This document shows, one piece after another, positions 1-4,446 of a stretch of DNA of 5,589 nt; positions within the stretch are counted from its first letter, which is position 1; each line of letters opens with the position of its first letter. The notes under the pieces were generated by a model, which was not told the origin of the DNA, made no database searches, and saw only the letters and a program-made list of their open reading frames with translations. The position numbers were made by a program, and so were the translations under genes. The stretch comes from DAOTUL01 sp034437435 (lineage in GTDB: Bacteria > Chloroflexota > Anaerolineae > Aggregatilineales > Phototrophicaceae), in the NCBI GenBank assembly GCA_964417785.1, contig CAYQJO010000277.1, forward strand, positions 1 through 5,589. Reading direction: 5' to 3'.

Positions 1-11
1 AGTTCAGACAT
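1..11 (-). CDS. 5' end of a gene running off the left edge
   Basis: On the minus strand an ATG at 11-9 is followed by codons for Ser, Glu and the first two bases (CT) of a fourth codon before the window ends. The call rests on the initiation site: a strong Shine-Dalgarno (CAGGAGA, complement of 19-25) lies 7 bases before the ATG, in an A-rich leader. It would be the next gene downstream of the propeller/SH3b gene on the same strand, 101 bases after its stop. Too little protein is present to suggest a function. Confidence 0.6.
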
Positions 12-112
12 GTTTGTTTCTCCTGTTATCGATGTTTACAGGATGCCACAAACAGTCCGGATAGGACGCCGCCTGTCCCTACGGGAACGCCCCATCCTTT
101 TGGGTAGGTCGA
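12..112. other. Short intergenic spacer with weak hairpins
   Basis: This spacer separates the stop of the propeller/SH3b gene from the start of the next minus-strand gene. It contains short self-complementary pieces: GTCC at 56-59 and 75-78 can each pair with GGAC at 64-67, and CCCA/TGGG flank the run at 93-104. On the minus strand the GTCC/GGAC hairpin is followed by a T-rich but broken stretch, so it is not a convincing intrinsic terminator. I see no clear promoter for the leftmost gene, which could be read through from upstream. Confidence 0.4.
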
Positions 113-1999
113 TTAATTCGCTGGCACCGGTGCGATGAAATATCCGTCCGCGTCGCCTTCGGCCACCCAACCGAACAAGGTGCCATCCAGTTGGATTTGC
201 CACCAGGTATACCCATCGGCACAGGTCGGACCGCCGACAACATCGAAGACCGTACCTTCAGGGATAATGCGGGCGACAGCGGCACTGGTCGAGGCGCGAT
301 CCCGAATATTGAGTGGTGCGCCGGTGGTGAAGGTCACCTGCCCGGTCATGCCGACCCGCATCTGGCTTGGTGGTGTGCCGGGACATACCACCGTACCTGT
401 ACCCGGTGTAATCGATGATGGTGGCGGGGTTGTCGGCACGGGACCACCCACACCACCGTCTGCCACATATGCCCACTCGTTGAGTGCGACTTCGCTCAGG
501 ATGGGAGTCCCAGCCGACAGCCTCGCCCAGACAAAACGTGCCTCACCGTTTCGCGGCGGACCGTTCCAGATCAAACTGCGACTGGCAGCGTTCTGGTGGT
601 AGATGACATCAAAACCGGAGGCTGCCGGGGAGATGGACAGCATCCCGCCAACAGTGCCGATGGCTTCCGTATACTCGGATGAAAGTTGCAGCGGCGGCAC
701 TGCGGGCTGCGTCAGATCATACATGGCCCAGTTGAAACCTTCAGATGTTGGACTGGTGCGGAAGATAATACGCCTGCCACCGTCGGCCCACGAAGCGCCC
801 AGATGATAAGCGGCACCGTTAGTATAAGCCGACGATGGTGTGCCGCCGGGAGCCTGCACCGCGATAGCGTTGAACACTGGCACCATCGAATCCTGCGGCA
901 GTGATGGCACGGCAGGGTCGCTGTAGGCATATACCATTTCACCCGTCTCCGGCAGGACATCCGCGCCAGAGAAAACATAGGGACTTTCTTCTAACGTTCC
1001 CACGCTCAGGTTCCAGGCAAAGGCCGGATAACTGTCTGCACCACCGGCAAATTGAAGCACAAGCTGGACATGCAAACCCAGATCACTCCCCAGGAAAACA
1101 GGCCGCGCCAGGAAAGAACCGCCGGAACCCGACGTTGCATCGCGCAGAGATGTGCTGACCGAAGCGGGCATTGACGATGCCACCTCGCTGTTGGTGATCT
1201 GCCCGATGACCGAACTGGTCCCCAGATCGATCACCACAACACGCCACTCACTGCGAGCCGGGTCCTGGTTCTGGCTTACGCCGACCGCTGCCAGCGATGA
1301 CGTCGGATTGAACACACCCAATGTGATACCCTCGCTTGTGCCAGCGCGGAAAACTTCGTTGAGCGTTCCGGTGGCAAAATCATAATGCAGTAGTGCGGAA
1401 TCACCGGCAGCGAGCGAAACTGCCTGGAGCAGGTGCCGTCCATCGTGCGAGATAACCATCTGAACATTGCGCGGCAGGGCTTCACCGCTGGCTTCAGGCC
1501 GCTTGATCGTGACTACCGGACCATTCTGATTCAGCAGATAGAAGAGATCGGTGCCGTCCAGGTAGACCCAGGTATAGACATCCGACGCTGGCAGCGCGAT
1601 GCTGTCGCCTGTAACCACCGGGGCAGTGGGTGCGGTCTGGGCATCGTCACTACGGTAGATCGGACGGCCATCGGCCCCACAAAGCACCAGCCGTGTGCCA
1701 TCACCGCTCACACGATAATCGTATTCAACGGTGTTGACGGTAATATCAATCTGGAAGGCCCGGTTGGGCGTCGCTGGATAGGCAACATCGGGAGTGGGGC
1801 AACCAAAACCAGCATCGGCGTAGATTTGCTCCGCCCATCGCCAGAAGGAATTCTGACGGGTGACCGGTCGGTCCAGGCCCAGATACTCTGTCAGATGGGC
1901 CATGGCCTCATCCACCCGATCCAGCACAATCTGATCCTGGGCGACTGTCGGAATCACGAGCAAGGCCACGATCAGCAGAATAAAAAGGGTACGACGCAT
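113..1999 (-). CDS. Secreted propeller-like protein with C-terminal SH3b domain
   Basis: An exported 628-residue protein of unknown function. Residues 1-20 form a signal peptide (MRR, hydrophobic core, cleavage near TVA-QD). Residues about 24-110 form a small module with two cysteines (C67 in GFGCP, C107 in LVLC) and a YDYRVSGDG motif; it resembles N-terminal modules I recall from secreted Chloroflexota proteins. Residues about 140-510 are rich in beta strands, with loose repeats of the DGRHL and DGGRRIIF kind found in TolB/PD40 beta-propellers. A Pro/Thr/Gly-rich linker (515-551) leads to a bacterial SH3 domain (about 552-628) with LNIRDRAST, EGTVFDVV and a TWWQI...GWVAEG end. C539 and C593 could pair. 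SH3b domains commonly bind cell-wall peptides, so a surface or envelope role is likely, but no catalytic motif is visible. The start is the ATG at 1999, just after an excellent Shine-Dalgarno; a longer frame from a TTG at 2098 lacks one and would bury the signal peptide. Confidence 0.88.
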   Translation of the reverse strand: MRRTLFILLIVALLVIPTVAQDQIVLDRVDEAMAHLTEYLGLDRPVTRQNSFWRWAEQIYADAGFGCPTPDVAYPATPNRAFQIDITVNTVEYDYRVSGDGTRLVLCGADGRPIYRSDDAQTAPTAPVVTGDSIALPASDVYTWVYLDGTDLFYLLNQNGPVVTIKRPEASGEALPRNVQMVISHDGRHLLQAVSLAAGDSALLHYDFATGTLNEVFRAGTSEGITLGVFNPTSSLAAVGVSQNQDPARSEWRVVVIDLGTSSVIGQITNSEVASSMPASVSTSLRDATSGSGGSFLARPVFLGSDLGLHVQLVLQFAGGADSYPAFAWNLSVGTLEESPYVFSGADVLPETGEMVYAYSDPAVPSLPQDSMVPVFNAIAVQAPGGTPSSAYTNGAAYHLGASWADGGRRIIFRTSPTSEGFNWAMYDLTQPAVPPLQLSSEYTEAIGTVGGMLSISPAASGFDVIYHQNAASRSLIWNGPPRNGEARFVWARLSAGTPILSEVALNEWAYVADGGVGGPVPTTPPPSSITPGTGTVVCPGTPPSQMRVGMTGQVTFTTGAPLNIRDRASTSAAVARIIPEGTVFDVVGGPTCADGYTWWQIQLDGTLFGWVAEGDADGYFIAPVPAN

Positions 2000-2003
2000 G
2001 AAT

Positions 2004-2012
2004 ACCTCCTTT
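2004..2012 (-). promoter_or_regulatory. Strong ribosome binding site for the propeller/SH3b gene
   Basis: The minus strand reads AAAGGAGGT here, an almost complete anti-16S match, ending 4 bases before the ATG at 1999. It fixes the start directly before the signal peptide and rules against the 33-residue N-terminal extension that is also open. Confidence 0.85.
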
Positions 2013-2033
2013 ATACGATTTCTTTTCCTTATG

Positions 2034-2063
2034 ATTATGGTGAAAACGCGACTCCACCGCCAA
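2034..2063 (-). promoter_or_regulatory. Candidate sigma-70-type promoter for the propeller/SH3b gene
   Basis: On the minus strand, TTGGCG (complement of 2058-2063) and CATAAT (complement of 2034-2039) are 18 bases apart. The -10 box matches the consensus in five of six positions, the -35 in three. Transcription would start near 2027, giving a leader of about 28 bases that contains the strong ribosome binding site. Found by eye only. Confidence 0.4.
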
Positions 2064-2077
2064 TCCTGTCGTATACT
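2048..2077 (+). promoter_or_regulatory. Candidate promoter for the M50B protease gene
   Basis: TATACT at 2072-2077 is a good -10 box. The best -35 match is GCGACT at 2048-2053 (GAC core only), 18 bases upstream. Transcription would begin near 2084, leaving a leader of about 26 bases. This promoter interlocks with the opposing one for the propeller/SH3b gene, so RNA polymerase could probably occupy only one at a time. The weak -35 suggests either an activator or a low-level promoter. Confidence 0.35.
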
Positions 2078-2097
2078 ATTTGGAGGACGAATTAACA

Positions 2098-2106
2098 ATG
2101 AGGTAA
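2098..2106 (+). other. Two-codon mini-ORF (ATG AGG TAA) in frame before the protease start
   Basis: A GGAGGA Shine-Dalgarno at 2082-2087 is placed 10 bases before this ATG, but the frame stops after Met-Arg. The next in-frame start is the GTG at 2110, three bases after the stop, with its own GAGG at 2100-2103. It may be a regulatory leader, a decayed former start, or an artefact of one base change in codon 3. Confidence 0.5.
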
Positions 2107-2109
2107 AAG

Positions 2110-2907
2110 GTGGTCGATATTCCGCATACGTTAACCCGTCAGCGGGCGCTGATGCTGACGTTCACTGCGTTGGTGATTGTGTATTTAATATGGAATGTGG
2201 CGGCGCTGGCCCCATTGGCCTATCCCTTCCGCCTGTTCGTGACCTATGTGCATGAGGCCGGTCACAGCCTGATGGCACTGCTCAGCGGCGGCAAAGTGGT
2301 TGAGTTCAACGTCTCACCTGATGGTACCGGCCTGGCCCGCACGGTTGGTGGATCGCGGGCGCTGATTCTGCCGGCGGGTTATCTGGGAGCGGCGTTTTTC
2401 GGCGCGGTTCTCTTCTTCCTGGTGAACACCACCCGGCGCACCCGCACCCTCTCGATTGTATTGGGAATCGGTCTGGTCCTGCTGACCATCGCCTATGCCC
2501 GGCCCGGCGATGATGGGGCATGGACCGCGATTATCATCGGCCTGTTGATGGGATTGGCCCTGATCGGTACCGGATGGCGCTTCAGCAGCGAACTGAATCT
2601 GCTTGTGTTGAGTGTGCTGGCGATCATGACAGCACTGAATGCCGTGCTGGACATCACCCTGCTCGTCCGTTACGCCGACCTGGAGATGGTCACGAAGAAC
2701 GGCATTGTCCGCAACGACGCGGCGGCTTTCCATGCGGAAGTGGCATCGTTTTTACCGGCGTCGGCCTGGGCGCTCCTCTGGGCGGCCATCGCCGTTCTGA
2801 TGATCGGGACGTCGGTCTATTACAGCGTCTTGCGGCCTCTGTTCAGCGATGACGACAGTCGGCACCGCAGCGAAGACGTCGAGATCGACTTCTCGCAGTT
2901 TACCTAA
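2110..2907 (+). CDS. M50B-like putative intramembrane zinc metalloprotease
   Basis: A 265-residue polytopic membrane protein with the zinc-binding motif HEAGH at residues 48-52 (two His ligands and the catalytic Glu) inside or next to a membrane segment. This placement is typical of M50/site-2-protease-like families, here closest to the M50B-like type. Hydrophobic segments lie at about 16-38, 84-106, 113-130, 137-155, 162-183 and 217-240. A LNAVLD stretch (176-181) could supply the third zinc ligand, D181, as the Asp of the second M50 motif does; that is inference. No PDZ domain is present and the C-terminus is short, acidic and hydrophilic. The GTG at 2110 is chosen because an in-frame stop at 2104-2106 blocks the upstream ATG, and GAGG sits 6 bases before it; the Met at residue 15 is a weaker alternative. 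The gene is convergent with the anti-sigma gene and overlaps its end, so RskA-like protein is an attractive candidate substrate. Family call is firm; substrate is unproven. Confidence 0.85.
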   Translation: MVDIPHTLTRQRALMLTFTALVIVYLIWNVAALAPLAYPFRLFVTYVHEAGHSLMALLSGGKVVEFNVSPDGTGLARTVGGSRALILPAGYLGAAFFGAVLFFLVNTTRRTRTLSIVLGIGLVLLTIAYARPGDDGAWTAIIIGLLMGLALIGTGWRFSSELNLLVLSVLAIMTALNAVLDITLLVRYADLEMVTKNGIVRNDAAAFHAEVASFLPASAWALLWAAIAVLMIGTSVYYSVLRPLFSDDDSRHRSEDVEIDFSQFT

Positions 2908-3731
2908 ATCTGCCCGATGACCACATGGGGGGCGGTCGGTGTATCGCTCCCCTGGACCGGTTCCGGGCTGATGCCAATGGCGTCAAATGCGGTGATCGGT
3001 TCCGGTGACTGAAACACCAGCGTCCCTACACCGCTCTCATCAATGTCAAAATGACCCAGGCTGATCTCCTGCCCGTCCCGGACCAGCCACAATTGATAGA
3101 CCTGATCGGTTGGCAGTGCGGGGAGTCCCTCGGCAAAAAGCGAGCCGATTTCGGTCTCCGAACTCCACACGATGCGAGCGATGGCGGTTGTCGGTCCGGC
3201 GTCGGTCGCCAGCAAATTGCGATGATGCACATGCTCTGAATCGGTCACAAGGACGCCAACTTCGGTCGGTTGGGGAACCGAGAGCATGCGGATTAACTCA
3301 TTCTGGTCACGCCGTAGTTGATCGGCCTGTAATGCCCAGTAAAGGTTGGTAATCGCCAGAAAAACCACCGAAATGACGGCTGCCGCCAGTGCGACTTGCC
3401 ATGTCCAGTTGCGTCGCTGGGGCAGTGGTTGGATGTTGGCCGGTGGAGCGGGTACAGGTTCAGGTGGAACAATGGTTGGATCGCCCAGTTCGATTCCGGC
3501 AAACAGGGCCATCGCCTGGGAATCGCTTAACTCATCTTTCTCCGGCACCAGATGTCCTATCATCTGCGACAGCGCCAGAAATTCGCTCAATTCCTGCTGT
3601 AATTCAGGACACTCTACCAGCGCCGCCTGCACCAACCGGGTCTCGGTCGGGTCGGTCGCGCCAACACTGTAGGCAGGGATCAACGCCCGGACTTTTTCAC
3701 AATCTGCTTTAACGCCGTTTGCTCTCATCAT
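2904..3731 (-). CDS. RskA-type transmembrane anti-sigma factor
   Basis: A 275-residue single-pass membrane protein that should hold the upstream-encoded ECF sigma factor inactive at the membrane. The N-terminal cytoplasmic anti-sigma domain (about 9-61) carries the family-like ALIPAYSVGATDPTE stretch. The zinc motif HxxxCxxC of many relatives is degenerate: only C41 remains, with A37 and L44 in the other positions. A Pro-rich linker (about 86-104) precedes one transmembrane helix (about 111-133), then a short charged helix. The exported C-terminal half is the RskA domain, with LPTDQVYQLWLVRDG near 206-220 and the SPEP...GSDTPTAPHVVIG ending near 255-273. The gene follows the sigma gene with TGATG overlap, implying translational coupling. 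Possible starts are GTG 3734, ATG 3731 and ATG 3728. I chose 3731 for the overlap; 3728 is better spaced from GGAG (complement of 3734-3737). The stop overlaps the convergent protease gene. Confidence 0.9.
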   Translation of the reverse strand: MMRANGVKADCEKVRALIPAYSVGATDPTETRLVQAALVECPELQQELSEFLALSQMIGHLVPEKDELSDSQAMALFAGIELGDPTIVPPEPVPAPPANIQPLPQRRNWTWQVALAAAVISVVFLAITNLYWALQADQLRRDQNELIRMLSVPQPTEVGVLVTDSEHVHHRNLLATDAGPTTAIARIVWSSETEIGSLFAEGLPALPTDQVYQLWLVRDGQEISLGHFDIDESGVGTLVFQSPEPITAFDAIGISPEPVQGSDTPTAPHVVIGQI

Positions 3732-3750
3732 CACTCCGGTCGGACCTCCT
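3726..3750 (-). promoter_or_regulatory. Translational coupling junction between sigma and anti-sigma genes
   Basis: The sigma stop TGA (complement of 3731-3733) overlaps the next ATG by one base, with a second ATG directly after it. Two Shine-Dalgarno-like stretches lie within the end of the sigma gene: AGGAGG (complement of 3745-3750) and GGAG (complement of 3734-3737). Such an arrangement would keep the two proteins at matched levels, as expected for a sigma/anti-sigma pair. Confidence 0.7.
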
Positions 3751-4303
3751 CAACCGCCTTGAGCCAGGCAGCTTTTAGTTTTTCCAGGCCGAGGCGGAGT
3801 CTGGATTTAACCGTCCCCAGGGGGAGGTTGAGATGGTCGGCGATTTCGCTGTGGGTCATGCCGCGAAAGTACGCCAGATAAATGATCTGCCGTTGTTCGC
3901 GGGGCAGCCGGGCGACGATACGACGCAGCAGACGCCCATCCTCGCGCTGGTCTTCATCCGAAGACTGGGGCAGCAAATGGCTCAGGTCTTCCAGCGGACG
4001 CTGCGCCAACGTCGGTTGGCGATGCTCGCGGCGCAGGCGGTCAATGGCGGTATAGCGAGTTACACTCAAAACCCAGCTCGAAAAATGACCTTTTTCCGGG
4101 TCCCATTTTTCCGGCCAGCGCCACACCTGGAAGAAAACATCCTGTGTGACTTCTTCTGCCCATCCTGTTTGCCGCAGCACCCTCAGCGCCATACCATATA
4201 CCAGATTGTAATGCTGCCGGTATAACTCAAGCAAAGCTGATTGATCCCGGTCAGCAATCCGCCGAACTAAATCGGCCTCTTCGGCGTGTGAGTATTTCGA
4301 CAT
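3731..4303 (-). CDS. ECF-type RNA polymerase sigma factor (SigK-like)
   Basis: A 190-residue group 4 sigma factor with only the two essential regions. Region 2 (about 24-93) includes LYRQHYNLVYGMAL and the core-binding/-10 part AEEVTQDVFFQVWRW, ending in TAIDRLRRE. A charged linker (about 95-125) leads to region 4 (about 126-178), whose helix-turn-helix MTHSEIADHLNLPLGTVKSR reads the -35 element. Length and order are normal for the family. It should direct polymerase to a small regulon when released from the anti-sigma factor encoded just downstream. The RskA-type partner and the divergent fasciclin gene suggest the SigK branch, but subgroup assignment needs a phylogeny. The ATG at 4303 is the natural start; the ribosome binding site is weak (AGGGA about 9 bases upstream), perhaps keeping basal expression low. 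The divergent layout would allow joint control with the fasciclin gene. Confidence 0.93.
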   Translation of the reverse strand: MSKYSHAEEADLVRRIADRDQSALLELYRQHYNLVYGMALRVLRQTGWAEEVTQDVFFQVWRWPEKWDPEKGHFSSWVLSVTRYTAIDRLRREHRQPTLAQRPLEDLSHLLPQSSDEDQREDGRLLRRIVARLPREQRQIIYLAYFRGMTHSEIADHLNLPLGTVKSRLRLGLEKLKAAWLKAVEEVRPE

Positions 4304-4328
4304 GTTTCACAATCCCTGTGTGATCACG

Positions 4329-4334
4329 ATTGTA
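4329..4334 (-). promoter_or_regulatory. Possible -10 box upstream of the sigma operon
   Basis: The minus strand reads TACAAT here, five of six matches to a housekeeping -10 element, about 26 bases before the sigma start. The region 17 bases further upstream (TTTAGT, complement of 4352-4357) is a poor -35. It would give a very short leader of about 19 bases. It could provide basal sigma expression. Confidence 0.25.
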
Positions 4335-4372
4335 ACACCAGATAATAGACAACTAAAAGGGCGATAAAGGCT

Positions 4373-4401
4373 TTCTCATTTTGTGATCCAATCGCTGTAA
4401 T
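4373..4401 (+). promoter_or_regulatory. Candidate housekeeping promoter for the fasciclin gene
   Basis: TTCTCA (4373-4378; four of six matches to the -35 consensus) and TGTAAT (4396-4401; five of six to the -10) are 17 bases apart. Transcription would start near 4408 and leave a leader of about 38 bases with the ribosome binding site. An ECF promoter elsewhere in the same spacer is an alternative or additional source of transcription. Confidence 0.35.
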
Positions 4402-4433
4402 AGAGCGTTAGCTATGGTGTAAGCAATTAAACC

Positions 4434-4440
4434 AAAGGAG
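4434..4440 (+). promoter_or_regulatory. Ribosome binding site of the fasciclin gene
   Basis: AAAGGAG lies 6 bases before the ATG at 4447, which begins a textbook signal peptide. This is a much stronger site than that of the divergent sigma gene and fits a highly expressed exported protein. Confidence 0.85.
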
Positions 4441-4446
4441 TGTGCA

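Larger units (their letters stand above)
4304..4446. promoter_or_regulatory. Divergent control region between sigma operon and fasciclin gene
   Basis: This 143-base region is clearly more A+T rich than the flanking genes. It holds a perfect 8-base palindrome GTGATCAC (4320-4327) and an inverted pair ACAATC/GATTGT (4309-4314, 4328-4333). It also holds a two-part motif, ACACCA then GCGAT, present once in each direction (4335-4340 with 4361-4365; complement of 4415-4420 with 4391-4395), and a repeated TGTGATC...TGTAA(C/T)A pattern (4319-4337, 4382-4402). These are plausible sigma-factor or regulator sites for both transcripts. Which of them are functional cannot be told from sequence alone. Confidence 0.5.

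Noticed and set aside
56..110. Possible intrinsic terminator after the propeller/SH3b gene
   Set aside because: The stems are only 4 base pairs and no clean T-run follows on the minus strand.
92..120. CCATCC followed by a CG-containing box, loosely like a SigK promoter
   Set aside because: It points into the 3' end of a minus-strand gene with no plus-strand gene behind it, and I am not certain of the mycobacterial consensus.
135..602. A 155-codon plus-strand open frame opposite the SH3b and linker region
   Set aside because: Low-complexity Pro/Ser/Gly-rich translation that mirrors the Pro/Thr linker; no initiation signal. It is a shadow of the real gene.
1433..2095. A 220-codon plus-strand open frame antisense to the propeller/SH3b gene
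   Set aside because: It lies opposite a gene with signal peptide, domain structure and strong ribosome site. Its own translation shows no domain, no signal and no ribosome site, and it ends in the divergent promoter region.
2000..2098. A 33-residue N-terminal extension of the propeller/SH3b protein from a TTG
   Set aside because: It would place the signal peptide internally, run through the promoter region and ignore the near-perfect Shine-Dalgarno before the ATG at 1999.
2314..2733. A 139-codon minus-strand open frame inside the protease gene
   Set aside because: Gln/Arg-rich translation typical of the complement of a hydrophobic coding sequence; the sense strand encodes the HEAGH membrane protein.
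4309..4333. A CRP-like site suggested by TGTGATCAC and the ACAATC/GATTGT pair
   Set aside because: The two symmetric elements do not share a centre, and the spacing does not fit TGTGA-N6-TCACA. Kept only as part of the control-region description.
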